64,000 nt of DNA from an uncultured Sutterella sp. (GTDB lineage Bacteria; Pseudomonadota; Gammaproteobacteria; Burkholderiales; Burkholderiaceae_F). The notes beneath the pieces are model-generated. The model was not told the origin of the DNA and ran no database searches. It saw only the letters and a program-made list of their open reading frames with translations. The translations under genes were made by a program, and so were the position numbers. Shown piece by piece: positions 37,267-47,030 of this stretch (positions within the stretch are counted from its first letter, which is position 1; every line of letters starts with the position of its first letter). The stretch is taken from the NCBI GenBank assembly GCA_949287305.1, contig CASEFX010000007.1, positions 62,001-126,000 of the forward strand, given 5' to 3'.

Positions 37267-37788
37267 GTGCGCATCCGGGAAGTTTTGTCTTCGGAAGGGG
37301 ACGCCGTCCGACGTCTCGTGACGGAAGCCTTTCTCACCGCCGAACACGCCGACGGAACGGAAGGCGAATTGGTCGGAAGGCTTCGGTCTTCCCCCGACTT
37401 TCTGCCGGGCTACGAAATCGCGGCCGAGGATCGGGGTGAATGGATCGGGCACGCCATGATGACGCGCGGATCCGTCCCGACGAAGGAGGGGGATCTGCCC
37501 GTTCTCGTCCTCGCGCCCGTAAGCGTCGCTTTGCCGCACCGCAGAAAGGGTGTGGGAGCGCAGCTCGTCGAGACGCTTCTTGAGAAAGGAAGGCGTGAAG
37601 GCTGGGCCGGCGCCGTCGTATTGGGTGATTCCGCCTATTACGGACGCTTCGGGTTTGTCGAAGCGTCGACCTTCGGGTGGACCTTCCCCTTTGACGTGCC
37701 CGCTGAATATGCGCTCGCGCAGGTCTGGAAGGATGATCCGCCCCGAGCGGTCGGCCCCGTTCGTTTTTCACCGGTGTTCGGAGCCTGA
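37267..37788 (+). CDS. GNAT-family N-acetyltransferase
   Basis: 173 residues, GTG start 3 bases after orn. The GNAT fold is seen in RIREVLSSEGDAVRRLVTEAF, the acetyl-CoA pyrophosphate loop VSVALPHRRKGVGAQLVETLLEKG (Q/RxxGxG/A pattern R-R-K-G-V-G) and YGRFGFVEASTFG near the end. It resembles the YhbS-like group of predicted acetyltransferases. Substrate unknown. Confidence 0.85.
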   Translation: MRIREVLSSEGDAVRRLVTEAFLTAEHADGTEGELVGRLRSSPDFLPGYEIAAEDRGEWIGHAMMTRGSVPTKEGDLPVLVLAPVSVALPHRRKGVGAQLVETLLEKGRREGWAGAVVLGDSAYYGRFGFVEASTFGWTFPFDVPAEYALAQVWKDDPPRAVGPVRFSPVFGA

Positions 37789-37802
37789 GTCCGGATAAAA
37801 CT

Positions 37803-37837
37803 ACGCCGCTTCTCCGCAGAGGGGAGGCGGCGTTTTA
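37803..37837 (+). terminator. Terminator of orn-GNAT
   Basis: Imperfect 13-bp stem (37803-37815 with 37821-37833) followed by TTTT. Confidence 0.8.
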
Positions 37838-37845
37838 CTGCGCCC

Positions 37846-37885
37846 AAAAGAAAGCCGCCCGCGGCGGAAATTGCGCGCGGGCGGC
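37846..37885 (-). terminator. Terminator of the DcuC-family gene
   Basis: GCCGCCCGCG (37854-37863) pairs with CGCGGGCGGC (37876-37885); on the minus strand it is followed by TTTCTTTTGG. Confidence 0.75.
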
Positions 37886-37912
37886 AAAAGAGCGTGTGAC
37901 TCTAGATGATGA

Positions 37913-39184
37913 TTAGACCATCAGGAGAGCGCAGGCGATGACGGCGAGGAGCATCGGGAGAGCGGTGCGCTTGACGACTTCAAGCGGGCTCACCATGGCG
38001 ATGCCGGAGACGAGAATCGTCACGCCGGCGATCGGGGAGGCCGTACGGCCGGCGGCGCCGGCGAGGAAGGCGAGGCCGCCCAGACCTTCGATCGTCATGC
38101 CGAAGTCCTTGGCGTGCGGGGTCACCGTTTCGTTGAAGGCCAGCGTGGCCGCGTCACCCGAACCGGTGATGATGCCCATCAGGAAGGGACCGAACGAGCC
38201 GCCCCAGCGGGCGATTTCGTTGGATTCCTTCAGAGCGGCGACGAAGGCGTCGATCAAACCGGCCGACTTCAGACCAGCGGCGAAGACGCCCGCGGCGATG
38301 ATGATGCCCATCACGTCGGCGTAGCCCTTGCCGGTACCGTTGAAGAATTCCTTCGTGAAGGTCTGCGGGTTGGCGCGGGCGATGATCAGGGCGCAGATCG
38401 CACCGATCAACATGGCCTGGGCAACGCCCATCTTGATGGCGGGAACCCAAACGTTGCCGACGACGAGGATGGTGATCGGGATGAGCGGAACGAGAGCCAG
38501 GATCGGGCTGGGCTTGAAGTCGTCGTCCTGCTTCTGGAGCTTGGACTCGTCAACCTTGGCGTTCGCGTCGCCCTTGTGGTCGCCGAGGAGGAAGCAGACG
38601 ATCAGAACGCCGAAGACCGAGAAGGCGCCGATCATGAAGGAGTACGGAGCGTGCGAGGCGATGAAGTCCATGACTTCCATGTTCGCCATCTTGGCCACGT
38701 ACGGGTTGTGGGACGTACCCGGCGAGAGGTAGGAACCGATCGTGCCGGCCAGAACGGCGGCAGCGGCGGCGGCGGGCTTGATGCCGGCGCGCAGCATGAC
38801 CGGGATCAGGGTCGAACCGACGGCGGCGGCGCAGCCGGCGGCCGACGGAATGGCGATGTTCACGAAGAAGGTGATCGCCGTGCAGACCGGGATCAGGAAG
38901 ATGCCGAGACCGCGGATCGGGCTCGCCATGTAGTGAACGAGCGAACGGTCAGCCTTGGTGTAGCTCGAAACGAAGGCGAAACCCATCGACGAGCAGATGG
39001 CCATCACGAGCGAGGCGTTCGTCATGGACTTGGCGAAGGCGTCAAGAGCGGCCATCGGCTGCAGCGCGACGACGGCGAGGAAGAGACCGGAGGCGATCAG
39101 GACCAGACGCGTTTCGTAGCGCTTAATCAGCGCCCAGATCGCGACGATCACGACGGCGACGGCCAGCCAGGAAAGCAAAGACAT
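37913..39184 (-). CDS. DcuC-family anaerobic C4-dicarboxylate transporter
   Basis: 423 residues with about 11-12 membrane helices. DcuC-family landmarks: SMGFAFVSSYTKADRSLVHYM, IPSAAGCAAAVGSTLIPVMLRAG, GSYLSPGTSHNPYVAKMANM and ITGSGDAATLAFNETVTPHAKDFGM. A 30-residue charged loop (GDHKGDANAKVDESKLQKQDDD) splits the two halves. Members export succinate or exchange C4-dicarboxylates during fumarate respiration. It fits the fumarate cassette at 45-51 kb, where a separate DcuA/B-type carrier is encoded. A TGGAG precedes the start. Substrate is inferred from the family. Confidence 0.85.
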   Translation of the reverse strand: MSLLSWLAVAVVIVAIWALIKRYETRLVLIASGLFLAVVALQPMAALDAFAKSMTNASLVMAICSSMGFAFVSSYTKADRSLVHYMASPIRGLGIFLIPVCTAITFFVNIAIPSAAGCAAAVGSTLIPVMLRAGIKPAAAAAAVLAGTIGSYLSPGTSHNPYVAKMANMEVMDFIASHAPYSFMIGAFSVFGVLIVCFLLGDHKGDANAKVDESKLQKQDDDFKPSPILALVPLIPITILVVGNVWVPAIKMGVAQAMLIGAICALIIARANPQTFTKEFFNGTGKGYADVMGIIIAAGVFAAGLKSAGLIDAFVAALKESNEIARWGGSFGPFLMGIITGSGDAATLAFNETVTPHAKDFGMTIEGLGGLAFLAGAAGRTASPIAGVTILVSGIAMVSPLEVVKRTALPMLLAVIACALLMV

Positions 39185-39396
39185 GGTTGTCTCCAGAGAG
39201 TTGAGGTTGGTCTAGTTGTTCGATGAGCAAGGAGCCGTATTCCTTGACACAGACAAGTATGCGGATGAGACGGCTCTTTTGTGAGAGGAATTTCCCTATT
39301 GAGGCGGGAAATTCAAAAAGGAAACCAATCCTACGGCGTCGGCCGAGAAACTGCAAATCGGGAAGATCCCCAAGGGGAGAAAGGGTCTCAAAAGGA

Positions 39397-39434
39397 AAAA
39401 GGCTTTCGCCCCGTTCGGAGTGCGAAAGCCTTTT
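39397..39434 (-). terminator. Terminator of the PerM-type gene
   Basis: Perfect 13-bp arms (39397-39409 with 39422-39434) located just past the stop at 39439; the minus strand then reads TTTTTCC. Confidence 0.88.
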
Positions 39435-39438
39435 GCTA

Positions 39439-40590
39439 TCAAGATCGGTCGTCGGATAGAGTGTTTTCCCCTTCCGGTGCGGGAAGCGTTTCTTCGGCGG
39501 GCGGTGCGTCGAGCGTCTTTCTGGCGAGCAGCGGACGCTTGAGCCAGGCCTGCAGGAGGGCCATCCCGATCGAGAGGAGGACGGGGCCGAGGATGAGACC
39601 GAGGAAGCCGAAGGTCATGAGGCCGCCCAAGACACCGAGGAAGACGAGGGCGAGCGGCAGAGGCGTTCCCCGGGCGATCAGAATGGGCTTGAGGAAGTTG
39701 TCGACGGAACTTACGGCGAGCGTTCCCCAGAGAACGAGGAAGACGGCGTAGCCGATTTCTCCCTGCGTGTAGAGCCAGGCCGCGCAGGGGATCCAGACGA
39801 GAGGCGGTCCCACGGGCACGACCGAGAGCGCCGTCACGGCAAAGCCGAGCAGAATCGTGCCCGGCATGCCGACGATCCAAAAGCCGATCCCCGCGACGAT
39901 GCCCTGCGCCATGGCGGTGCCGATGACGCCGAATACGGCCGAGCGCGTCGTGTTGACGAGAATCGAATTGAGTTCACTTCCCATGTTGCCGCCGATGCGG
40001 CCGAGGAAGATCTTGACGTGGTCGCCGAAGCGCGCGCCGTCGCGGTAGAAGAAAAAGACGATGAAGGTGACGAGCGCGAGCTGCAGGAGCGCGTTGCTGA
40101 CGTTCACGGCCGTACCGAGGACGGCGCTCACGACGGGTTCCAGGGTCTTCTGCAGGGTGTCCCCGAGGGTGTGGGGATCGAGAACGGTGACGAGCTGCTC
40201 GTGAAGCCAGTCGCCCACCATCGGGATTTCGGCGATCCAGGCGGGAAACTGAAAGCCCGAGGCGATCCAGGCGCGAAGAAGCTGCACGGCCTTGGGGATC
40301 TGTTGTGCGGCGGCGACGAGCAAAAAGGAGATCGGGATCAGAAAGACGACGACGATGCCCGTCACCATGAAGCTGGCCGCCAGCGTGGCGCGCTCCCGGC
40401 AGGCGGCGCGGACCTTGACGAAGAAGGGCCAGGTGACGACGGCGAGGATGGCCGCGATGATGACCGCCGTCAGAAAGGGCGACAGGATGAGATAACAGCC
40501 TACGCAGACGAGGGCCGTCAACAGCACGCGAAGCAGAAGATCGATGCGTTCGCGAAAGCCGAGAATCTCTCGGAGCAAGGGGGCTTTCAT
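39439..40590 (-). CDS. AI-2E family transporter (PerM/YdiK-like)
   Basis: 383 residues with about eight membrane helices: LLRVLLTALVCVGCYLILSPFLTAVIIAAILAVVTWPFF at the start, a soluble middle region, and the family end with PVGPPLVWIPCAAWLYTQGE and DNFLKPILIARGTPLPLALVFLGVLGGLMTFGFLGLILGPVLLSI. The family includes AI-2 exporters and Na+/H+ antiporters, so the substrate cannot be named. It ends with a Glu/Pro-rich tail. Located downstream of oxyR on the same strand but separated by a terminator. Confidence 0.87.
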   Translation of the reverse strand: MKAPLLREILGFRERIDLLLRVLLTALVCVGCYLILSPFLTAVIIAAILAVVTWPFFVKVRAACRERATLAASFMVTGIVVVFLIPISFLLVAAAQQIPKAVQLLRAWIASGFQFPAWIAEIPMVGDWLHEQLVTVLDPHTLGDTLQKTLEPVVSAVLGTAVNVSNALLQLALVTFIVFFFYRDGARFGDHVKIFLGRIGGNMGSELNSILVNTTRSAVFGVIGTAMAQGIVAGIGFWIVGMPGTILLGFAVTALSVVPVGPPLVWIPCAAWLYTQGEIGYAVFLVLWGTLAVSSVDNFLKPILIARGTPLPLALVFLGVLGGLMTFGFLGLILGPVLLSIGMALLQAWLKRPLLARKTLDAPPAEETLPAPEGENTLSDDRS

Positions 40591-40613
40591 AGGAAACCTG
40601 AGATTGGGGGCGA

Positions 40614-40649
40614 CCGAAAAAAGAGGGAACGCCGAGAAAGCGTTCCCTC
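40614..40649 (-). terminator. Terminator of oxyR
   Basis: GAGGGAACGC (40623-40632) pairs with GCGTTCCCTC (40640-40649); the minus strand continues with CTTTTTTC. Confidence 0.88.
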
Positions 40650-40660
40650 ACAACTTACCA

Positions 40661-41608
40661 TCAATTGAGAACGGGCGCTTCGTTGAGCGGCACGCAACCG
40701 TTCAGAACGACCTTGCGCACGGCCGCCGCGATCGCCTGAATCGCGGCTTCGCGCGTGTAGCTCTTGCGCCAGACGAGAATGACGCGGCGCGAGGGAGCGG
40801 GTTGCTTGAAGGGAAGGATCTTGAGGCGAGACGAGGGGCCCGTAAGATAGGGAACGGCCGAGGCGGGCAGAACCGTAATGCCGAGCCCCTGCGCGACCAT
40901 GTGGCAGATCGTGAGCAGGCTCGAGCCTTCGACCGTGTGCTGCACTTCGCTTCGATCGCTCTTGGCGCGGCGGTTGAGGTCGGGGCAGATCCCGAGAATC
41001 TGGTCGCGGAAACAGTGGCCCGAACCCAAAAGGAGCATGGTCTGATCCTTCAGTTCGTCGGCGTTGACGAAGTTGCGGTTCACCCACGGGTGGTGCGACG
41101 GGACGGCGACCACGAATTCTTCCTGATAGAGAGTTTCGGTCATCATGCCCGTGCCGTGAATGGTGTCGGCCATGATGGCGGCGTCGATCTGGCCGGAACG
41201 GAGCTTTTCAAGAAGTTCGTCCGTGAAGGACTCCTCGAGATAGAGTGGCATCTGACTGCAGGAGTCGGAGAGTTCCGTCAGAAGGTTCGGAAGGAGATAG
41301 GGGGCGATCGTCAGGATGACGCCGAGGCGCAGCGGAGCCGCCAGGGGATCGTGCCCGTTCTGGGCGATGTCGATGATGCGGCGCGATTCGTCGAGAACGC
41401 GCTGCGCCTGTTCGACGATCTGCTGGCCGATCGGGGTGATCGAGATGTCGGACGTGCGGCGCTCGAAAATCGTGACGCCGAGTTCCTCCTCGAGCTTTCG
41501 AATGGCGACGGAGAGCGAGGGCTGACTCACAAAGCACGATTCGGCCGCCCGGCCGAAGTGGCGCATGCGGGCGACGGCGATGACGTATTTGAGTTCGGTG
41601 AGTGTCAT
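40661..41608 (-). CDS. oxyR: Hydrogen-peroxide sensing LysR regulator OxyR
   Basis: 315 residues. N-terminal LysR helix-turn-helix (TELKYVIAVARMRHFGRAAESCFVSQPSLSVAIRKLEEELG). The redox pair is present exactly at Cys199 (GSGHCFRDQ) and Cys208 (LGICPD), the E. coli OxyR positions, so disulfide switching is expected. OxyR activates peroxide defence genes. AAGGA lies 10 bases before the ATG. It starts 27 bases after recG on the same strand; recG-oxyR is a known betaproteobacterial pairing, and ridA precedes recG. Confidence 0.95.
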   Translation of the reverse strand: MTLTELKYVIAVARMRHFGRAAESCFVSQPSLSVAIRKLEEELGVTIFERRTSDISITPIGQQIVEQAQRVLDESRRIIDIAQNGHDPLAAPLRLGVILTIAPYLLPNLLTELSDSCSQMPLYLEESFTDELLEKLRSGQIDAAIMADTIHGTGMMTETLYQEEFVVAVPSHHPWVNRNFVNADELKDQTMLLLGSGHCFRDQILGICPDLNRRAKSDRSEVQHTVEGSSLLTICHMVAQGLGITVLPASAVPYLTGPSSRLKILPFKQPAPSRRVILVWRKSYTREAAIQAIAAAVRKVVLNGCVPLNEAPVLN

Positions 41609-41635
41609 ACGGAAATGTCCTTTGAGGAAATCGGA

Positions 41636-43732
41636 TCAGATGCCGAGATAGTCGGCTTTGGTTTTGAACCATCGGCGGGCGTGTTCGAGCGCGGTCTCGC
41701 GGTCCTTCTCGAGCCATACGGGCGCCCAACGGGCGGCGTTGACGAGAAGGGCTTCGTCGCGTTCGAGGTCGGCGAAGCGGAGCATGGGAACGCCCGACTG
41801 CCGTTCTCCGAGGAATTCGCCCGGTCCCCGCAGCTGCAGGTCGTGACGGGCGACTTCAAAGCCGTCGTTCGTGGCGCGGATGACGCTCAGACGGCGGCGT
41901 CCCTCCTCGGAGAGGTTCGGATCGAAAAGAAGAAGACAGAAACTCTTGGCGGATCCCCGGCCTACGCGTCCGCGGAGCTGATGAAGCTGCGCGAGTCCGA
42001 AGCGTTCGGCGTGCTCGATCACCATGACGCTCGCGTTGGGCACGTCCACGCCCACTTCGATGACGGTGGTCGAAACGAGGATGTCGGTTTCCCCGGCAAT
42101 GAAGGCGCGCATGGCGGCGTCCTTCTCTTCGGTCGTCATCTGGCCGTGAAGAAGGCCGACGCTCGCGTCGGGGAGACGGTCGCGCAGACGCTCGCACCGG
42201 TCGGCTGCAGCCGTGAGGTCGAGTTTGTCGCTTTCCTCAACGAGGGGGCAGACCCAGTAGACCTGGCGCTTTTCGGCGACGGCGCGCGCAAGAAAACCGA
42301 TGACGTCGTCTTCGCGCGCGAGCGACAACGCTCGGGTGTCGACGGGCGTGCGTCCCGGCGGAAGCTCGTCGATGACGGACACCGAGAGGTCCGCGAGATA
42401 GCTCATGGCGAGCGTGCGCGGAATCGGGGTGGCCGACATGAGAAGAAGATGGGGCTCGGTGCCCTGCGCGCCGCGGCTCTTGAGTTTGAGGCGCTGTTCG
42501 ACGCCGAAGCGGTGCTGCTCGTCGATGACGCAAAGGCCGAGCTTATCGAAGGCGACGCCTTCCTGAATGAGGGCGTGCGTGCCTACGGCGACGCGCGCGG
42601 CGCCGGTGCGCAGCGCCTCGAGGACGCCGCGCTTCTCAGAAGCCTTGAGGCGTCCGGTGAGTTCGAAGACGGAAATTCCGAGCGGCTCGAACCATTCGCG
42701 AAGCTTCTTGGCGTGCTGTTCCGCGAGGAGTTCCGTCGGCGCCATGAGGACGGCCTGATGGCCGCACTCGAGGGCGCGCAGTAGAGAGAGGGCGGCGACG
42801 ACCGTTTTGCCGCTTCCCACGTCCCCCTGCACGAGGCGGTGCATGGGCGCGTCCTTCCCAAGGTCCTCTTCGATTTCCCGCCAGACGCGCTTTTGCGCGT
42901 TCGTGAGCGCGAAGGGAAGCGAGGCGAGGAAGGGTTCGACGAGGTTTTCGCCCGGCTTGTCGAGGCGCGGCGCCTGCAGGTCCTTTCTGCGCAGGCGGGA
43001 TTCGGCAAGGGTGATCTGCTGCGCGAGAAGTTCGTCGAACTTGAGTCGCTGCCAGGCGGGGGCCGTGCGGTCCTGAAGCGATGCGACGGGCGCGTCGGCC
43101 GGAGGATTGTGCAGGTAGCCGAGGGCGGCGTTGAGGCGCGGCAGACCGAGCGACTCGGTCAGGTCCGCGGGGACGAGGTCGCGCACGTTGAGGTCGAGCA
43201 GCGCGCGGTGAATGCGCTTTCGGAGCCACGTCTGCTGCACGCCTTCGCCCGTCGGATAGACGGGCGTGAGGGTCTTCGGGAGATTGGCTGCGTCAAAGAG
43301 AGGTTTGCGCACCTTCGGGTGCACCATCTCGAGGCGCGCGTCGTCGTAATACCCCCGCCGCACCTGTCCGAAGACGCGCACGATCTCGCCGTGGCGGATG
43401 GTGGAGGTGATGTTTCGGTAGTACGTGAAGAACGAGAGTCCGAGCGTACCCGTGTCGTCGGCGATTTCGGCCACGTAGATCTGTCCGCGGCTCGTCGCCC
43501 GAAAGCCCGCCCTCAACACCGTGCCCTGACACTGCGAGGGCACGCCCGTGTCGGGGACGAGTTCGCCGATCGGAGTGATGGCGGTTTCGTCTTCATAGCG
43601 AAGCGGCAGATGAAAGACGAAGTCCCAATCGGAAAGGAGTCCGAGCCGCTCGAGACGTTCCGCGAGCGGCGCAAGCTTCTTCTGTTCGATCGGGCCCGCC
43701 ATGCGGGTGCGAAGCGTTGAGGATGGGGCCAT
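41636..43732 (-). CDS. recG: ATP-dependent DNA helicase RecG
   Basis: 698 residues. N-terminal wedge/OB region (VFHLPLRYEDETAITPI), helicase motif I VQGDVGSGKTVVAALSLLRAL (about residue 300), motif II CVIDEQHRFGVEQRL, motif III LLMSATPIPRTLAMSYL, motif VI VVEHAERFGLAQLHQLRGRVGR. RecG remodels stalled forks and Holliday junctions. Start choice is uncertain between 43732 and an ATG at 43702; neither has a strong ribosome site. ridA ends 17 bases upstream. Confidence 0.95.
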   Translation of the reverse strand: MAPSSTLRTRMAGPIEQKKLAPLAERLERLGLLSDWDFVFHLPLRYEDETAITPIGELVPDTGVPSQCQGTVLRAGFRATSRGQIYVAEIADDTGTLGLSFFTYYRNITSTIRHGEIVRVFGQVRRGYYDDARLEMVHPKVRKPLFDAANLPKTLTPVYPTGEGVQQTWLRKRIHRALLDLNVRDLVPADLTESLGLPRLNAALGYLHNPPADAPVASLQDRTAPAWQRLKFDELLAQQITLAESRLRRKDLQAPRLDKPGENLVEPFLASLPFALTNAQKRVWREIEEDLGKDAPMHRLVQGDVGSGKTVVAALSLLRALECGHQAVLMAPTELLAEQHAKKLREWFEPLGISVFELTGRLKASEKRGVLEALRTGAARVAVGTHALIQEGVAFDKLGLCVIDEQHRFGVEQRLKLKSRGAQGTEPHLLLMSATPIPRTLAMSYLADLSVSVIDELPPGRTPVDTRALSLAREDDVIGFLARAVAEKRQVYWVCPLVEESDKLDLTAAADRCERLRDRLPDASVGLLHGQMTTEEKDAAMRAFIAGETDILVSTTVIEVGVDVPNASVMVIEHAERFGLAQLHQLRGRVGRGSAKSFCLLLFDPNLSEEGRRRLSVIRATNDGFEVARHDLQLRGPGEFLGERQSGVPMLRFADLERDEALLVNAARWAPVWLEKDRETALEHARRWFKTKADYLGI

Positions 43733-43749
43733 GAGGATTCGTCCCGACG

Positions 43750-44127
43750 TCAGAGGGCGGCGACGGCTTCCACTTCCACGAGACCGTGCTTGGGAAGATC
43801 CGCGACGACCACGCAGGAACGGGCCGGATAGGGAAGACCGTCAAAGGCGGCGATCATGGCTTCGTTCACCGTGGGGAAGAAGTCGAGGTCGGTGATGAAG
43901 ATCGTCACCTTGACGACGTTCGCAAAAGACATCCCGGCCGCTTCGAGAAGGGCCGCGACGTTGCGGAAGGCTTGTTCGGACTGCGCTTTGACGCCTTCGG
44001 GAAGCGTTCCCGAGGCGGGATCGAGACCGAGCTGACCGGAGAGGAAAAGGAGATTTCCGGTGCGCACGCCCTGGCTGTAGGGGCCGATGGCGGCGGGAGC
44101 GCGGTCGGTGGAGAGGATTTCGTTCAT
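43750..44127 (-). CDS. ridA: RidA family enamine/imine deaminase
   Basis: 125 residues from the ATG at 44127 (GAGG just upstream; an ATG at 44154 would add 9 non-conserved residues). Family motifs APAAIGPYSQGVRTGNLLFLSGQLGLDP, the substrate Arg in YPARSCVVVADLPKHGLVEVEAVA. RidA hydrolyses reactive 2-aminoacrylate and other enamines made by PLP enzymes. First gene of a ridA-recG-oxyR run on the minus strand; the large AT-rich region follows upstream. Confidence 0.94.
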   Translation of the reverse strand: MNEILSTDRAPAAIGPYSQGVRTGNLLFLSGQLGLDPASGTLPEGVKAQSEQAFRNVAALLEAAGMSFANVVKVTIFITDLDFFPTVNEAMIAAFDGLPYPARSCVVVADLPKHGLVEVEAVAAL

Positions 44128-44379
44128 GGCAAGCCTCGAGAAGAAAATTTGCAAACCTTTCCCGTGCGGTTGCAGGAGGAAGGTTTTTCATTGAGAGAGA
44201 GGGCAACGTGGTTCGTTGCGGTGTCCCGGGCCGTCGGTCTCTCTACCTCTCGAGGGAGGAAGAAAAAAGGGTCGGCTCTCGAGATGGTTGAAATTCTATC
44301 GGAAAAATGCTTTCGATAGTGAAGGAGGCTATTGGCCGGCGGGTCTTTCGTTTATCAGCCCAAGACGGTGGGATTGTGT

Positions 44380-44395
44380 TACGCAAATATGCGTA
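44380..44395. promoter_or_regulatory. Palindrome copy 1 upstream of frdA
   Basis: TACGCA-AATA-TGCGTA, perfect 6-bp arms with a 4-base spacer, the same half-sites and spacing as at 44731. Size and symmetry fit a dimeric regulator site; the regulator is unknown. Confidence 0.6.
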
Positions 44396-44730
44396 GGAGG
44401 ACTGAATTATGGGTTAAATGCAAGCTATCGCTGTGTTATTAAAAATAGCTAAACCCTCTCGTTCGAGGGTGAGTGAAACAACCTAGCTTGGGCGACCTGT
44501 CGTGATGGTTGAATTTTGATTTCCTTATAATAAGTGTGAGACAAGGAATTGCGACGATTTGTCTTATGGAGAAGAGTGGAGAAAAGCAGGAAAAAAGCGG
44601 AGATTTTCAGTCGGAAATACTAGGGAAACCACTAGTCGAAGAGGGGGTAAATCATGGGTAAACTGCGGGCTCCTCAAAATTTTGACCGAGAATTTCACGT
44701 TCCGGACCCTGTCTTGAGGCACTTTTTACG

Positions 44731-44746
44731 TACGCAGAAATGCGTA
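44731..44746. promoter_or_regulatory. Palindrome copy 2 upstream of frdA
   Basis: TACGCA-GAAA-TGCGTA, identical arms to copy 1 and 351 bases from it (about 33.5 helical turns at 10.5 bp), 281 bases before the frdA start. Confidence 0.6.
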
Positions 44747-45026
44747 TAAAGAAAGAGCGAAAACGAAGGTTTCCCTTAAATCCTAACTCCAACATAGGAT
44801 TGTAAGAGAGTTTTCTTATGTCAGGACAACAATGCAAAGACTGTGAGGACTTCTGCGTTTTGTCAGGGAATCGTGAGATTTTCTTATGCAGTTTTCTCCG
44901 TTGCGGGGGATAATCGTGACGGCTAGTTTGACTGCGTGGTGTTTGGAGAACCTCCACTCAGTCGAATTATGAAATCCGGTGTCGACGCCGATGGGTGTCC
45001 GACGCCTTCTTCTTGGAGACCTTGGA

Positions 45027-47012
45027 ATGAAAATTATCTACACCGACGTCCTCGTGATCGGTGGCGGTCTTGCCGGTTTGCGTATGGCGGTTGCCGCCAA
45101 GCGCCGCGGACACGACTCGATCGTTCTGTCGCTCGTTCCGCCGAAGCGCAGTCACTCGAAGGCCGCCCAGGGCGGTATGCAGGCTTCGCTCGGCAACGTT
45201 ATTAAGGGCATGGGCGACAACGAAGACATCCACTTCGCCGACACGGTCCGCGGCTCCGACTGGGGCGCCGACCAGGAAGTGGTCCGCATGTTCGTGAACA
45301 CCTCGCCCAAGGCCGTGCGTGAACTCGCCGCTTGGGGCTGCCCCTGGAGCCGTATCACCCCGGGTGACCGTCAGGTGATCATCAACGGCGAAAAGGTTAC
45401 GATTACCGAACGCAAGGAAGCCGCCGGCCTCGTCGCCCAGCGCGACTTCGGCGGCACGAAGAAGTGGCGTACCTGCTACGTGTCCGACTGTACCGGCCAC
45501 GCCATGCTCAACGCCGTGTCCGACCGCATCATCGCCGAACAGGTTCCTGTCGTCGAACGTGTTGAAGCCCTCTCGCTCATTCACGACGGCAAGCGCTGCT
45601 ATGGCGCCATCGTCCGCGACCTGATCACGGGCGAACTCCTCGCTTACGTTTCGAAGGCCACGGCCATCGCCACGGGCGGTGCCGGCCGTATCTACCGCGT
45701 CACGACGAACGCCGTGATCTGCGAAGGTACCGGTTACGACCTCGCGCTCGGCACGGGCGTCGCCACGCTTTCGAACATGGAAGCCATTCAGTTCCACCCG
45801 ACCGGCATCTTCCCGGCCGGCATTCTGGTGACGGAAGGCTGCCGCGGTGACGGCGGTCTGCTGCGCGACGTCGACGGCCACCGCTTCATGCCGGACGTCG
45901 AACCGGAAAAGAAGGAACTCGCCTCCCGCGACGTGGTTTCGCGCCGCATGGAAGAACGCATTGCCCAGGGCAAGGGCGTCAAGAGCCGCTTCGGCGAACA
46001 CATCTGGCTCGACATCACGCTGCTCGGCGAACACCACATCAAGCACAAGCTGCGTGAAGTCTACGAAATCTGCCACTACTTCCTCGGCGTTGACCCGACG
46101 AAGGAATGGGTGCCTGTGCGTCCGGCCCAGCACTACACGATGGGCGGCATCCGCACGAAGCCCACGGGCGAATCCGAAACCCTGAAGGGCCTCTTCGCCG
46201 CCGGCGAAGCCGCCTGCTGGGACATGCACGGCTTCAACCGCCTCGGCGGCAACTCCGTTGCTGAAACCGTCGTGGCCGGCATGATCGTCGGTGAATTCAT
46301 CGCCGACTTCTGCGACCAGCCCGAAAACGGCATCGACATCCCGACCTCGATCATCTACGACGCTCTGCGCAAGCAGGAAGCCGAGCTCAAGCACTTCACC
46401 ACGAACGGTGGCTCCGAAGACGCTGTGAAGCTTCGCACCCGCATGCAGGAAATCATGACGACGAAGATCGGCATTTTCCGCCGCGGTTCCGACATGGAAG
46501 AAGCCGTCAAGGAACTCGAAGACCTCTACAAGCGTTCCTTCAACGTGCCCGTCAAGGACATCGTCGGCCCGAACCCCGAGCTCGTCTATGCCTACCGCAC
46601 GCAGAAGATGCTCCGCGTGGCCCTCACGGTCGCCTGCGGCGCTCTCAACCGCAAGGAATCGCGCGGCGCTCACTATCGCGAAGACTACTCGCGTCGTGAC
46701 GACGTCAACTGGCTCAATCGTACGATTGCCACTTGGAAGGAAGGCGACACGCTTCCGACGCTCTCCTACCAGAACCTCGACATCAGCAAGATGGAACTTC
46801 CGCCGGGCTTCCGCGGCTACGGTGTGAAGAACTACATCGAAAATCCGGAATCGGTCAAGCGTCAGGCGGAAGTCGACGCCATCCGCGCCAAGATGGAAGC
46901 CGAAGGCGCCGACCGCTTTGCGATTCAGAACGCCCTCATGCCGTACGAGCACCTGCTGCCCAAGCGTCTCCAGGGTAAGAACGAACGCATTGATGAACCC
47001 CTGAACGATTAA
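45027..47012 (+). CDS. frdA: Fumarate reductase flavoprotein subunit FrdA
   Basis: 661 residues from the ATG at 45027 (a longer frame from 44979 runs through the leader). FAD motif [19 protein letters not shown], covalent-FAD His in [10 protein letters not shown] (residue 43, as in Wolinella FrdA), [19 protein letters not shown] with the catalytic Arg, and [20 protein letters not shown]. The length and sequence style match the cytoplasmic menaquinol:fumarate reductase of epsilonproteobacteria rather than E. coli. It reduces fumarate to succinate. frdB follows after 18 bases; no frdC is found. Codons are biased to CGT/GGT/GCT-rich highly expressed usage. Confidence 0.95.
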   Translation: MKIIYTDVLVIGGGLAGLRMAVAAKRRGHDSIVLSLVPPKRSHSKAAQGGMQASLGNVIKGMGDNEDIHFADTVRGSDWGADQEVVRMFVNTSPKAVRELAAWGCPWSRITPGDRQVIINGEKVTITERKEAAGLVAQRDFGGTKKWRTCYVSDCTGHAMLNAVSDRIIAEQVPVVERVEALSLIHDGKRCYGAIVRDLITGELLAYVSKATAIATGGAGRIYRVTTNAVICEGTGYDLALGTGVATLSNMEAIQFHPTGIFPAGILVTEGCRGDGGLLRDVDGHRFMPDVEPEKKELASRDVVSRRMEERIAQGKGVKSRFGEHIWLDITLLGEHHIKHKLREVYEICHYFLGVDPTKEWVPVRPAQHYTMGGIRTKPTGESETLKGLFAAGEAACWDMHGFNRLGGNSVAETVVAGMIVGEFIADFCDQPENGIDIPTSIIYDALRKQEAELKHFTTNGGSEDAVKLRTRMQEIMTTKIGIFRRGSDMEEAVKELEDLYKRSFNVPVKDIVGPNPELVYAYRTQKMLRVALTVACGALNRKESRGAHYREDYSRRDDVNWLNRTIATWKEGDTLPTLSYQNLDISKMELPPGFRGYGVKNYIENPESVKRQAEVDAIRAKMEAEGADRFAIQNALMPYEHLLPKRLQGKNERIDEPLND

Positions 47013-47030
47013 TTTGGAGTGGATGATTAA

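Larger units (their letters stand above)
44128..45026. other. AT-rich 0.9 kb non-coding region upstream of frdA
   Basis: No convincing gene is seen. The base composition is much lower in G+C than the rest of the window. It holds the promoter side of ridA (minus) and the control region of frdA (plus): two 16-bp palindromes (44380, 44731), a TATAAT box at 44526-44531, several stem-loops (AGCTAT/ATAGCT 44423-44450, ACCCTC/GAGGGT 44453-44470, AATCCTA/TAGGATT 44779-44801), a repeated TTTTCTTATG (near 44811 and 44878), and a 12-base near-direct repeat GGTGTC(C)GACGCC at 44978-44989 and 44994-45006. A 101-codon minus-strand frame at 44652-44957 has no recognisable protein features. Confidence 0.8.

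Noticed and set aside
39217..39231. FNR-like box upstream of the DcuC-family gene
   Set aside because: TTGTTCGATGAGCAA has one base too many between arms and weak half-sites compared with TTGAT-N4-ATCAA.
44652..44957. 101-codon minus-strand open frame in the AT-rich region upstream of frdA
   Set aside because: No recognisable domain, signal or ribosome site, and composition like the surrounding regulatory DNA; it covers one palindrome and hairpin.
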